Positions 1-8,934 of a stretch of 39,379 nt of DNA are shown piece after piece (the first letter of the stretch is position 1; every line of letters begins with the position of its first letter). Where the stretch lies: contig CAZBAK010000012.1 in NCBI GenBank assembly GCA_964489715.1, forward strand, positions 1-39,379. Reading direction: 5' to 3'. The position numbers were made by a program, and so were the translations under genes. Source of the DNA: Tissierella_A sp964489715. GTDB lineage: Bacteria > Bacillota > Clostridia > Tissierellales > Tissierellaceae. Under the pieces are notes generated by a model. That model was not told where the DNA came from. It searched no databases and saw only the letters and a list, made by a program, of their open reading frames with translations.

Positions 1-47
1 ATATTACAATACTTCATTTGAATTGTCAACCTCTTTTAGAAAGTTTA

Positions 48-1055
48 TTATATTTTTTGTGTACTATATCTTTTCATAAGTCTTATAGGTAATTTAATAT
101 CTTCATTACTACTGTCTTCCTTATTAATGGTTTTTAAAATTTTTCTAATTGAAACTGCTCCTATATCATAGTAGGGTTCTTTAATAGTTGTTAAGCTAGG
201 CCTATATATAGAAGAAACACTTACATCTCCATAGCCTGATATTGAAATTTCATCTGGTACTTTAATACCTATATCGCTTAAGTAATTCATAAGTCCTATA
301 GCCAATTCATCTTGACAGCAAAATACTGCACTTATATTATTATCTTTAATTACCTTCAATATATCTCCACCTACATTATAAGTACCTTCAATTTCATCTG
401 TATCTATTTTATAAATGACAGGTTCTTTGTTAATATTATTCATATATTGTTTATACATCTCTATTTTATATTTCTCTACAGTAAGATCTGTATCTTTTTC
501 TTGAGTAAGATACAGTATATCCCTGTGTCCCAATTCTATTAAATATTCCATCATCATTTCAACAGCCTTCTCATTATCTAAATACACAGTAGATAGACCA
601 GGCACATCATAATACCTATTTAAATATACTACTTCTATTTTAAGATCTTCTATATATTTTATTACATCCTTATTTAGGATCTCTGAAGCTAATATAATGC
701 CTTCTACTTGCTTAGTCTTAAAGAGCTGTAAAAATTTCATTTCTGTCTCTGCACTTCCATAGCTACTTCCTATTATAATATCATAATTGTACATTCTTCC
801 TACTTCTTCTATACCACGAACAATCTGTGATACATAGTAGTTTCCTATATCATCTACTATTACACCTATTAAATTAGATTTTCTAGTTACTAAGCTTCTA
901 GCAATCTCATTGGGTTCATATCCCAGTACCTCCACTGCATTTAATACTCTTCTTCTAGCATCAGGACTTACGGGCTTTGAATCGTTTATAACTCTAGAAA
1001 CTGTTGATATTGATACCTCTGCCATTTTTGCCACGTCTTTTATTGTAACTGCCAC
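48..1055 (-). CDS. LacI/GalR-family transcriptional regulator
   Basis: About 335 residues. The N-terminus has the LacI helix-turn-helix (TIKDVAKMAEVSISTVSRVI) followed by the hinge helix signature (GYEPNEIARSL), then a periplasmic-binding-like effector domain to the end, ending in the usual region after SLTTIKEP. Family members bind palindromic operators as dimers and respond to small ligands, often sugars. I place the start at the GTG at 1055: a GAGGAGG lies 8 bases upstream, whereas the longer GTG at 1064 is inside that ribosome binding site. The gene lies 31 bases after the stop of the giant GGDEF protein, on the same strand, so it is probably co-transcribed with it. The target and ligand cannot be told from sequence. 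I saw no matching operator in the window. Confidence 0.93.
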   Translation of the reverse strand: MAVTIKDVAKMAEVSISTVSRVINDSKPVSPDARRRVLNAVEVLGYEPNEIARSLVTRKSNLIGVIVDDIGNYYVSQIVRGIEEVGRMYNYDIIIGSSYGSAETEMKFLQLFKTKQVEGIILASEILNKDVIKYIEDLKIEVVYLNRYYDVPGLSTVYLDNEKAVEMMMEYLIELGHRDILYLTQEKDTDLTVEKYKIEMYKQYMNNINKEPVIYKIDTDEIEGTYNVGGDILKVIKDNNISAVFCCQDELAIGLMNYLSDIGIKVPDEISISGYGDVSVSSIYRPSLTTIKEPYYDIGAVSIRKILKTINKEDSSNEDIKLPIRLMKRYSTQKI

Positions 1056-1086
1056 ACTAAGCACCTCCTCTTTAGTAGTTAATAAG

Positions 1087-4000
1087 TTAAAAGTTTGCTA
1101 AAAATATATTTGAAATCAACTTTACTAAATTAAAGTCATTTCTATTGAATTCTTTTTCATTTATTGAAATAGATACATAGACTATTCCTTTTACATCTCC
1201 ATTTTTTATAAGGGGGATGTATATTATTGATTTCCAATCTGGCGCCCCTGTTATAGGATTAATAGTATCATAACTCTCCCAATCTATAAATATTTCAGCT
1301 TTCTTATGAGATAAAGCTTTACTGATTATATTTAATTTGTATTTAGAAGTCTTAGATATATTATCCTTATCTCTATTTCTAATAATCGATGATTTTATTC
1401 TATTCCCTTCCATGAAAATCAAGTGAGCTTCTTCGGCTTTTAGATTCTCTAGTAAGATTTCTAAAAATATATTGCCTTTTTCTTCTAGATTCAAGTTTTC
1501 CATAATCAGATTTGTTGTTTTAGCTACAGTAAGGGCTACCTTATCATCTATATTTAGTATCTCATTACTAGAGTCTTCTTTATCATCCACTTCATCATCT
1601 TCCTTTAAAAAAGATTGATCCCAAACAGCAACTGAGTTTTTACCTAAGTTTTCCTTGGCAAAATATAAGGCCTGGTCACTTCTTTCGATTAAAGCTTTTT
1701 TATGGTTGCCGTGAGTTGGAAAATGAGAGACACCTATGGTCAAGGTAATCTTCTTATCAACTCCCTTAACTTTTGTTTCTTCAATTTTAGATCTTATTTT
1801 TTCAGCTATTTGTTCTCCATGGTGTAATTTTGTATTTAATAAGACTATTATAAATTCGTCTCCACCATATCTAGAAACTAGATCTGTACTTCTAACACTA
1901 TTTTTTAATTCTCTTCCTATTAGCTTAAGTGTTTGATCTCCTTTTAAATGTCCATAGCCATCATTTATATCTTTAAAATCATCAACATCTATCATTAGAA
2001 GTGTGAATTCTAAATCATTATTATAATAATTCTCAATATACTTTTCTAAATATGAATCAAAGCATTTTCTAGTCATTGTATTTGTAAGTTTATCTATATT
2101 AGATGTATTCTTAAGCATGTGGTTTTCTAGATTTAAATATATTAATTTTGAAATACTCTTTACCATTTTAAAATTTTCTTCATTAAATTTATTTACATAA
2201 TCCCTAGTTTCTAAATAGACAAATCCTCTGTATTTTTCATCACTTATCTTTTTATTTGATCTATTATCTTTGCTATAAGGATAGAGGGTATCTATCCTTA
2301 TAGGTACGCCTAAAACTGCCATATTCTCTTTAGATAAAAATCCTGTGGTATCTTCTCTATATAGTGAATTCTTATTTATAAATACTCCATTTTTTTCCCT
2401 ATCTAAATAAACTAATTTATTAAAATTAAATGTATCAATATCTTCTTCTTTAATACTAGATAGGATTTTATATTCATTGATACTTCTATCATGTAAAATT
2501 ATAAAACCTTTTTGAGCTAATGTTTTGTCAGCCATATACTTTAAGATATTATCTAGATTATACTTATAATTATCATTCATTAAATATATTAGTTCTTCTA
2601 GGTTCTTGATCTTATAATTTTTCTTATAGGCGTAAAATATACTATCTATCTGATAATCATTTAAATATTTACTAATTGAATCTGTATTAAAATACTCATA
2701 TATATTTTCTTCATTTATTTGACTTAATTTTAAATAAGTGATTTTTTTATTAAATGCTAACTCTATAGATTTAGAAATATAAGTCTTTATCAGATCTCCA
2801 TTAGTGGATTTTATAAATTCTATTTTTAAGCTAGGATCTTTTATAAGCTCAACTTTCTCTAAAATTACTCCTAAGGATTCTAAAAAGTGATATATACTTA
2901 TTTTATAGTCCTTCTTATCAAACAAATTTATTCCTTGATTTAAATGATAATAATGTCTTATGCCTAAACTATAATTATCCAAATCCACATTGTTGATTTT
3001 AACATATATACCTTTATTTATATCTATATTGCTTTCAATGCTTTTTCTTAATATCTTAAGGCTTTCTAATTCATCTTCAAATCTCAACTTATTATATAGG
3101 CCCATTATTTTTTCAGAAAACTCCATATCTTTATTCAATAAAGATATTTCACAAAGATTTAATACAATTAATAGAATACCATTATTAAGACCCATCTTTA
3201 AATAATCCTTTAAAAGATTACATACTATCTCTTTATGCTCCTCTTGAATCATTTCTTTTTTACGGGAAATAAAATAAATTTCCTTCAATATACTCTTCTT
3301 ATATTCCTTTATATTGGATTCTCTATACAGATCTTTTGCAATGACAATGTTTTCCAAAGCCTTATCCCAATTTCCAAAATATCCAAATACTCTAGATGTG
3401 TATTTATAATATATTCCTTTTAATTCTCTATCTAATATTATATTGTTTTTCTTAATATCATTTATTATATTATTATAATGATTTAACTTTATAATATCTT
3501 CTTTCTTTAAATACACTAAGGCTATTTTAATATTACATACAAAAATCCCCCTAAAATCTTTTCTCCTATTAAAGATTTTATTTGCCTCTTTAAAATATAA
3601 CAATGCCCTATCCAGTTCTAATTTTTCCAAATAAACAATACCCATATTTAAGGAAAACAATGAAATACCTACTACTAAATTATACTTTTTAGATAACTTA
3701 TATCCTCTTTCATATAGTTTTAAAGCTTTTTTCTCATCATTATAGTGATCTAAGTATATTTCACCAAGATTATTGATAGGTTTTATTATTTCACCTATAT
3801 TATTAATTCTATGGAAGATTTTTATGCTTTCTTTAAAACTATTAATTGATTCTTCTAGTTTATTATTGTATTTATAATATATTCCCAATATATTGTAGGT
3901 ATTACCTAAAAACTCATCAAGCTTATGGCTCTTGCAGATAGATATTATTTCTTTCGATGTCTCTAATAAAGAATCCCAAATATTCTCTTCTAAATATACT

Positions 4001-6465
4001 TTGCTTTCTAAATATAAGGCCATTAATCTCCCTTGATATATGCCCAATTCATCAGATAATTTAAATATCTCCTTAATATATAGCTTAGCATCATCTAATT
4101 TGTTTCTCAAAATATAGTATTCTGCCTTATAGTATTTAGACTTTAAGAAATAAAAATCATTCTTTTGAACTATAGCTATCTTATTTAATTCTTCTATATA
4201 ATTATATAGATCTATATTTTCTCTTTTAAGGCTATATATATCTATTAACTCTTCTAATATCTTTAAGGTTTTCTTTTTTCTTTGATATTTTAAGTCATTT
4301 TGTATTAAAGAGTATGCTAATTCCCACAGATATAAAGATTCATCACTAAAATCACTCTTTATATCCATAGCTTTTTTTAAAATTATATCTAAACCCAGGT
4401 CTTCTCTATCTGATTTCATTAGCTGAAAAGCTAGTTCTTCTAATATAAATCTATCTTCTATATTTGTATTCTTTAACATAATATTCGCCATATTAGTATG
4501 AATAATATTTTTTTCACTTTTATTCATTTCATGATACAATAGCTTCTTTAATTCTATGTTGTGAAAAACATATACTTTTTTACTACTATGTAAAAACTTT
4601 TTAATTATTTGCCTATCTAATAATTCTTTTAGTATTTCTTCTTTTTTTGAAATATCTATTCCCATAATTTCTATTATAGATTCTTCCAAGATGTATTTAT
4701 TAAATATAGATGCTAACTTTATAAATTCTAAGGTTTCTTCTGATATTTCTTTTAATTGCTCTTTTAAAGTATCATGGATATCCAGATGTATAAAGATATC
4801 TTCATAATCTTTAACACTAGTATTCCAATTCCCATTTTCATTCATATATATATCATTTTTATTATATAGCTCATCAATTATATAATTCAACTTTAATAAA
4901 TTTCCCCCCGTAATGTCATATAGGAAATTTATTAAATTCTGATGGTTCTGTGAATATCCAAATTTTGACTTCATAATCTTTTTAAAATCTTCTTTTTCCA
5001 ATTCATGAAGTGTTATCTTTAACATTTTATCATTGGCTATCCATTCTTCTAATTGGTCTTTTATTTTACAATCAAATGTAATACTGAGTTCTAGATAGCT
5101 TGTAACTAAAACTATACTTTTATTCTTTAAGTTTATCATTATATATTTTAATAGATCCATAAAATCTTTATCCGATTCTTGAATATTATCTATTAAAATA
5201 TATAAAATTTCATTCTTAGCTAATTCTTTAAAATAATTTGTTATTCTGTTAAAAAACTTGTATTTGGCTTTATATTTAGGAGAGTAATAATCCAAAGCCT
5301 TATCTTCTAGAGCACTTGTTTCATAAAAGTTCTTGCCTTTAAAGTCTGATTTATATTTTTTCTTCAATTCGTCAGAAGCTAAAAGCAATGAAGCTTTTAA
5401 TAATTCACTTATATTATCTCTATCTCTTTTATTATCATTTCTTACATCAATTCTTATAATCTGTCTACCATTCATTCTTAATTTAAAGTCTATCTCTCTT
5501 AAGAACCTACTTTTACCTGATCCTTTTTGACCTGTTACAAGTATACTATTATAAGCACCATTCTCTCTATCTAATAGATTATCATTTTCTATTATCTTTG
5601 TAATCTCTTCATTTCTTCCTTGTAGTTTAACTTGATAATTTATCTTCTCTCTTTCATTAGCTAAATCATATTTATAGTCTAAATTAAATGCTTTCTCAAT
5701 ATTCTCAATATGAGTCCTCAAATTTATATTTCTATTAAAGGGGTATTTTTGTGTTAAATTGTTTATTGTATTTAACAGTACTTCTTTTTGTGCCTTGTTG
5801 ATACTTGTAGTTTCTGTAAAATCATTGATATTTATATTTTGTGCTTTATAATCTTTTATAAATAAATATTTTAAAATAACACCTATAGAATAATAGTCAG
5901 ATTTTTTATCTATTCCATCTATATTGTTATAGATTTCTGGAGATATAAAGTTTTCAGTAATACTTTGATAACCAGTATGTATATTTATCTCACAGACAAA
6001 GCCCAAATCTCTTACCTTTAAATCATTGTTTTTATCTATGAAGATATTATCTGGACTTAAGTATTTATATATAATTCCCCGAAAATGCAGATGATCCATT
6101 AAATTCATAAGTTCAACTACTAAGTTTATTTTTTCTCTATCTTTTAAATCTTTTTTACATAGATGTAATAATTCTCCACTTTCAAGTTCATGTATCAAGA
6201 AATACAAAAATCTATTTTCTTTTTTTGAATCTATTTTTTCAACAATATGGAAATGATCTGCATTTAAAAGTAATTTATGATTAATATTAGAAAGCTCTAA
6301 AAAGTTATTTATTAAATATTCTATTGTGTTTTTATGCTTTTTATACTTATAAAATGTCAGTCTCTTGAATTGATTATCTTTTAAATCCTTTACTTTATAA
6401 GATTCATAATTTAAAACTTGTTCCAAATTACCTACGATTTCAAACCTCTCATTTATAAGTTTCAT
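1087..6465 (-). CDS. Giant pseudokinase / P-loop ATPase / TPR-like / GAF / GGDEF / GAF signalling protein
   Basis: 1792 residues, no signal peptide or membrane segment seen, so probably cytosolic. Residues about 1-265 follow a Ser/Thr kinase fold, but the HRDxKxxN loop reads YKYLSPDN (133-140), so the catalytic Asp and Lys are lost; DFG is DLG (153-155) and APE is SPE. It is therefore probably a pseudokinase. A P-loop GQKGSGKS is at 312-319 and a Walker B-like LIDNIQ near 424-429, as in MalT/STAND-type ATPases. A long helical middle (about 650-1250) contains TPR-like repeats. GAF-like domains flank the GGDEF domain (about 1303-1452 and 1643-1792). The GGDEF motif is intact at 1534-1538, with an RxxD inhibitory site (R1525, D1528) five residues before it. 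Expected activity is c-di-GMP synthesis gated by the ATPase/TPR part. Ribosome binding site AAAGGGG precedes the ATG. Confidence 0.9.
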   Translation of the reverse strand: MKLINERFEIVGNLEQVLNYESYKVKDLKDNQFKRLTFYKYKKHKNTIEYLINNFLELSNINHKLLLNADHFHIVEKIDSKKENRFLYFLIHELESGELLHLCKKDLKDREKINLVVELMNLMDHLHFRGIIYKYLSPDNIFIDKNNDLKVRDLGFVCEINIHTGYQSITENFISPEIYNNIDGIDKKSDYYSIGVILKYLFIKDYKAQNININDFTETTSINKAQKEVLLNTINNLTQKYPFNRNINLRTHIENIEKAFNLDYKYDLANEREKINYQVKLQGRNEEITKIIENDNLLDRENGAYNSILVTGQKGSGKSRFLREIDFKLRMNGRQIIRIDVRNDNKRDRDNISELLKASLLLASDELKKKYKSDFKGKNFYETSALEDKALDYYSPKYKAKYKFFNRITNYFKELAKNEILYILIDNIQESDKDFMDLLKYIMINLKNKSIVLVTSYLELSITFDCKIKDQLEEWIANDKMLKITLHELEKEDFKKIMKSKFGYSQNHQNLINFLYDITGGNLLKLNYIIDELYNKNDIYMNENGNWNTSVKDYEDIFIHLDIHDTLKEQLKEISEETLEFIKLASIFNKYILEESIIEIMGIDISKKEEILKELLDRQIIKKFLHSSKKVYVFHNIELKKLLYHEMNKSEKNIIHTNMANIMLKNTNIEDRFILEELAFQLMKSDREDLGLDIILKKAMDIKSDFSDESLYLWELAYSLIQNDLKYQRKKKTLKILEELIDIYSLKRENIDLYNYIEELNKIAIVQKNDFYFLKSKYYKAEYYILRNKLDDAKLYIKEIFKLSDELGIYQGRLMALYLESKVYLEENIWDSLLETSKEIISICKSHKLDEFLGNTYNILGIYYKYNNKLEESINSFKESIKIFHRINNIGEIIKPINNLGEIYLDHYNDEKKALKLYERGYKLSKKYNLVVGISLFSLNMGIVYLEKLELDRALLYFKEANKIFNRRKDFRGIFVCNIKIALVYLKKEDIIKLNHYNNIINDIKKNNIILDRELKGIYYKYTSRVFGYFGNWDKALENIVIAKDLYRESNIKEYKKSILKEIYFISRKKEMIQEEHKEIVCNLLKDYLKMGLNNGILLIVLNLCEISLLNKDMEFSEKIMGLYNKLRFEDELESLKILRKSIESNIDINKGIYVKINNVDLDNYSLGIRHYYHLNQGINLFDKKDYKISIYHFLESLGVILEKVELIKDPSLKIEFIKSTNGDLIKTYISKSIELAFNKKITYLKLSQINEENIYEYFNTDSISKYLNDYQIDSIFYAYKKNYKIKNLEELIYLMNDNYKYNLDNILKYMADKTLAQKGFIILHDRSINEYKILSSIKEEDIDTFNFNKLVYLDREKNGVFINKNSLYREDTTGFLSKENMAVLGVPIRIDTLYPYSKDNRSNKKISDEKYRGFVYLETRDYVNKFNEENFKMVKSISKLIYLNLENHMLKNTSNIDKLTNTMTRKCFDSYLEKYIENYYNNDLEFTLLMIDVDDFKDINDGYGHLKGDQTLKLIGRELKNSVRSTDLVSRYGGDEFIIVLLNTKLHHGEQIAEKIRSKIEETKVKGVDKKITLTIGVSHFPTHGNHKKALIERSDQALYFAKENLGKNSVAVWDQSFLKEDDEVDDKEDSSNEILNIDDKVALTVAKTTNLIMENLNLEEKGNIFLEILLENLKAEEAHLIFMEGNRIKSSIIRNRDKDNISKTSKYKLNIISKALSHKKAEIFIDWESYDTINPITGAPDWKSIIYIPLIKNGDVKGIVYVSISINEKEFNRNDFNLVKLISNIFLANF

Positions 6466-6484
6466 ATAAATTACCCCTTTAATT

Positions 6485-6513
6485 TATATATTTTGTTTTT
6501 TAACCTATAACAA
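6485..6513 (-). promoter_or_regulatory. Putative promoter of the giant GGDEF gene
   Basis: On the minus strand TTGTTA (-35, 6513-6508), a 17-base spacer and TATATA (-10, 6490-6485) lie just upstream of the start at 6465. The boxes are imperfect but the spacing is ideal. The gene could therefore be transcribed separately from the upstream lipid kinase gene. Confidence 0.4.
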
Positions 6514-6530
6514 TTTAAACATCTTAAGAT

Positions 6531-7442
6531 TTAATAGCTTCTAATAGTGTCTTTATTAACCAGTATCTTTAATCCTTTAGGAATAACTTCAAAATTAGCT
6601 GGAAGAATCCCTCCCTCTTCACCGTCTATATCTATTACCATGTTTTCTTTGGCTTTTATAAGTATTTTATCTGTTTTAAAATAGACAACATTTGGATGAT
6701 TTATATGGTCCCCTTTTAAAACATTGAAGAATATATTAGCCAGCTCAGCAATATCTGAATCTTTTATTATCAATACATCTAAAAGACCATCTACAACATT
6801 TGCATCTGGTGCTAAATTTCTAAATCCCCCTATAGAAGAACTATTGGACACCATAAATAACAAGACATCTTCTTCTTGAGTATATTCTTTACTCTCAAAG
6901 CTCATATGGATAGGTTCAATTCCTTGCAAGATAAGCGCTCTTAATCCTTCAAAATAATATGCCATTCTACCTAAAATAGCTTTTGCTTCTGGTGGAACTT
7001 GATATCCAATATCAGTTAAGAGACCACCTGCTGCAACATTTATAAAGTATTTATCATTTATTTTGCCTACATCAATATCTATAATATATTCTTTTTTAAT
7101 CATTTCAAAAAACTCAGGGATTTTATTTGATAGATTCATATAATTAGCGAAGTCATTTACTGTACCACTAGAGAGAATAGCTATAGGAAGTTTATTATCA
7201 CTTTTAACTATACCCGTTACAACTTCATTTACAGTTCCATCTCCTCCACATACTACTATAAGATCCCAATTTCCCTGGCTGCAAGTTTTAATTGTTTCAT
7301 TTTTAGCATCATCTTTCTTCGCAGTATAAAATTTTCCTACTGTATAGCCATCATCCAACAAAAGTTTACATAGGTAATCAACCTTAGAATCTATAGTCTG
7401 TCTCCCTGAGGATGGATTTATTATAAGTTTTACTCTTTCCAT
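6531..7442 (-). CDS. Diacylglycerol kinase-family lipid kinase (YegS/DgkB type)
   Basis: About 303 residues. The N-terminus KLIINPSSGRQ and the nucleotide-binding motif CGGDGTVNEVV are the hallmarks of the DAGK catalytic fold; the C-terminal beta-rich part with VDGLLDVLII and VIDIDGEEG is typical of the YegS/DgkB/BmrU family. It phosphorylates a lipid, probably diacylglycerol, feeding phosphatidic acid back into phospholipid synthesis at the membrane; the substrate is not proven by sequence. I choose the ATG at 7442: an AAAGG sits about 9 bases upstream. The ATG 27 bases further out has no ribosome binding site. It precedes the GGDEF gene by about 65 bases. Confidence 0.92.
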   Translation of the reverse strand: MERVKLIINPSSGRQTIDSKVDYLCKLLLDDGYTVGKFYTAKKDDAKNETIKTCSQGNWDLIVVCGGDGTVNEVVTGIVKSDNKLPIAILSSGTVNDFANYMNLSNKIPEFFEMIKKEYIIDIDVGKINDKYFINVAAGGLLTDIGYQVPPEAKAILGRMAYYFEGLRALILQGIEPIHMSFESKEYTQEEDVLLFMVSNSSSIGGFRNLAPDANVVDGLLDVLIIKDSDIAELANIFFNVLKGDHINHPNVVYFKTDKILIKAKENMVIDIDGEEGGILPANFEVIPKGLKILVNKDTIRSY

Positions 7443-7471
7443 TCCATCAAACCTTTCTATTTTTAACATTT

Positions 7472-7516
7472 TATTAAGCTATTACGTTATATATTATATA
7501 CCATAATAGCTTAATA
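7472..7516 (-). promoter_or_regulatory. Promoter with flanking 13-bp inverted repeat upstream of the lipid kinase gene
   Basis: Two perfect 13-base arms, TATTAAGCTATTA (7472-7484) and its reverse complement (7504-7516), are separated by 19 bases. Between them, on the minus strand, is a TATAAT (7498-7493). One arm falls in the predicted -35/-10 spacer and the other just after the predicted transcription start, a layout suited to an operator. The -35 (GTGAAT) is weak. Confidence 0.5.
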
Positions 7517-7545
7517 TTCACTTATAAATGATAAATCTTCAAAAT

Positions 7546-7567
7546 AAAAGGGCCTTAAGGCCCTTTT
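7546..7567 (-). terminator. Rho-independent terminator after ytxHG-type genes
   Basis: A perfect 22-base palindrome with arms AAAAGGGCCTT / AAGGCCCTTTT overlaps the stop codon of the DUF948 gene and is followed on the minus strand by a T-rich tail. It ends the two-gene YtxH/DUF948 unit. Confidence 0.85.
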
Positions 7568-8036
7568 ATTTTAACAAAGTGTTTTTTATAGTATCTATTA
7601 TTTCTATTATTGTATTTATATAGTCTGTTATTCCTTTTGTGCTACTTTTAAAAGAATGGGCTGTATCCACAATGCTATTTGTCACATCATCAAATGTTTC
7701 ATGAACTTTTTCAGTAGCATCTCCAACAGTATCAGTTATATTGCTAACCTTTCCTGAAATATGATTTACATTAGTTAGTAGGGAATCAATCTCTGGCCTT
7801 AAAGTTGTAATGGTATTATTTGCTTCCCTAGTTATTTCATTTATATTATAACTTATATCTGGTAATTGTTTAATTGTCATATCTAATTCTTCTGTATTGT
7901 TGTCTAAAGCTTCCTTTACATTTCCTAATATCTTATTTACTTTAAGTAGAACAAGTATTAAAACTATCCCTATTCCTATTCCTATTAAAAATAGTATAAG
8001 TGTAAAAAGATCACCTACTGTTAAATTAGCAGTCAT
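7566..8036 (-). CDS. DUF948 (YtxG-like) membrane-anchored coiled-coil protein
   Basis: 156 residues. One strong N-terminal transmembrane helix (about 9-32, rich in Ile/Gly/Leu) is followed by a long amphipathic helical tail with regularly spaced hydrophobic residues, matching the DUF948/YtxG pattern (general stress protein family in Bacillus). No enzymatic motif is present. It follows the YtxH-type gene by 46 bases with a good ribosome binding site (GGGAGG, 6 bases before the ATG), and the pair ends in a strong terminator, so both are one transcription unit. Membrane-bound, tail probably cytosolic. The molecular role is unknown; a link to stress is by family only. Confidence 0.85.
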   Translation of the reverse strand: MTANLTVGDLFTLILFLIGIGIGIVLILVLLKVNKILGNVKEALDNNTEELDMTIKQLPDISYNINEITREANNTITTLRPEIDSLLTNVNHISGKVSNITDTVGDATEKVHETFDDVTNSIVDTAHSFKSSTKGITDYINTIIEIIDTIKNTLLK

Positions 8037-8082
8037 AATTTCCTCCCTTCTTAGAGCCCTTTTTTCTTATAATAAGATCTAA

Positions 8083-8562
8083 TTATTTTTTAACTTCTTT
8101 TTCTACATCCTTAGCCCTATCTTTTATTTCTTCTTTTGTATCTTTAGCAGCTTCTTTTACTTCCTTTTTAGTATCCTTAGTAGTATCTGCTACTTCTTCT
8201 TTTGTATCTTTTACTGTATCTTTAATATTTTCATAACCTTTCTTAACTTCTTCAGCTACTTCATCTTTGGTGGATTTAACTTCTTCCATATTTTCCTTTA
8301 GATCCTTAGTGATCTTATCCTTTAATTCCATTACATCTTCTATTTTTCCATCTACAGTTATTTTGACATTTTCCGTTACTTCTTTAGATTTTTCTTTTAT
8401 ATCTTCTCTAGTTTCTTTACCAGATTTTGGTGCTAATAGCAATCCAGCCACAGCTCCTACAGCTGTACCTATAGCAGTACCTGCTGCTACCGTTTTAGCT
8501 TTCTCCATTTTTTTCTTTCTAGCTAATTCTTTTCTCTTGTCTTCAAACATTTTACCTAACAT
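8083..8562 (-). CDS. YtxH-domain protein with charged 11-mer-like repeats
   Basis: 159 residues. A basic start (KRKELARKKK) is followed by a Gly/Ala-rich hydrophobic stretch ending GLLLAPKSGKETRE, the YtxH signature (about 24-54). The rest is almost pure Lys/Glu/Asp/Thr/Ala helix with repeated KDTKEEV-type units, resembling late-embryogenesis-abundant (LEA) proteins. YtxH proteins are often called gas vesicle proteins in databases, but nothing here suggests gas vesicles. AAAGGGGAG lies just before the ATG. First gene of a two-gene unit with the DUF948 protein. Probably a membrane-associated stress protein; exact role unknown. Confidence 0.88.
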   Translation of the reverse strand: MLGKMFEDKRKELARKKKMEKAKTVAAGTAIGTAVGAVAGLLLAPKSGKETREDIKEKSKEVTENVKITVDGKIEDVMELKDKITKDLKENMEEVKSTKDEVAEEVKKGYENIKDTVKDTKEEVADTTKDTKKEVKEAAKDTKEEIKDRAKDVEKEVKK

Positions 8563-8605
8563 TAAAATCTCCCCTTTAAACTTTTTTTAGTTCATGTATG
8601 CTTTA

Positions 8606-8635
8606 ATGATACCCTAATAGCTTTACTATAATCAA
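8606..8635 (-). promoter_or_regulatory. Putative promoter of the YtxH/DUF948 unit
   Basis: Minus strand TTGATT (8635-8630), 18-base spacer, TATCAT (8611-8606), about 45 bases upstream of the YtxH start. The 8-base arms TAATAGCT (8615-8622) and AGCTATTA (8641-8648) lie around the -35. Confidence 0.4.
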
Positions 8636-8861
8636 ATATTAGCTATTATTCCATATTTAAAATAATATAAATTCTATAATTTATAATTTTTAGAACTTAT
8701 TATTTATATTATACCAAATTCTAAGAATCTATAACATCTTATGTAGTTTAAACTTCTGTTTTAAGTGTATATTTAATATATTAGCTCGTTTATCATATCT
8801 ATTAATCTTATAATTTAAAATAAAGAATTAATTGATGTATACTTAATATATATTTTTTTAT

Positions 8862-8890
8862 TTGCTAATATTCTGTTAGGCTAATATAAT
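8862..8890 (+). promoter_or_regulatory. Promoter of the ABC exporter operon
   Basis: TTGCTA (8862-8867), a 17-base spacer and a consensus TATAAT (8885-8890). GCTAATAT occurs twice in direct orientation (8864 and 8880) and CTAATATT/AATATTAG form an inverted repeat over the same boxes, which could be a regulator site. Confidence 0.6.
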
Positions 8891-8934
8891 ATTAGTGTTT
8901 ATCTTATTAACATTTATATTTAGGAGGATTAATT

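Larger units (their letters stand above)
8563..8934. other. 372-base intergenic region between divergent units
   Basis: This stretch is very AT-rich and has no credible coding frame. It carries the predicted promoters of the YtxH unit (near 8606-8635, minus) and of the ABC exporter (8862-8890, plus). The middle part (about 8660-8850) shows nothing I can name. Confidence 0.7.

Noticed and set aside
1..47. Terminator after the LacI-type gene
   Set aside because: Only 47 bases remain and no clear hairpin is visible; it may lie outside the window.
1053..1070. Longer LacI-type start at the GTG 1064
   Set aside because: The GTG overlaps the GAGGAGG ribosome binding site; the next GTG at 1055 has ideal 8-base spacing. 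The same logic moved the starts of the deacetylase, P-loop, radical SAM and nqrF genes.
8083..8562. Gas vesicle protein annotation for the YtxH-type gene
   Set aside because: No gas vesicle genes are nearby; the sequence is a YtxH domain with LEA-like repeats.
8267..8590. 107-residue plus-strand open frame opposite the YtxH gene
   Set aside because: Antisense shadow of a Lys/Glu-rich coding region; no ribosome binding site.
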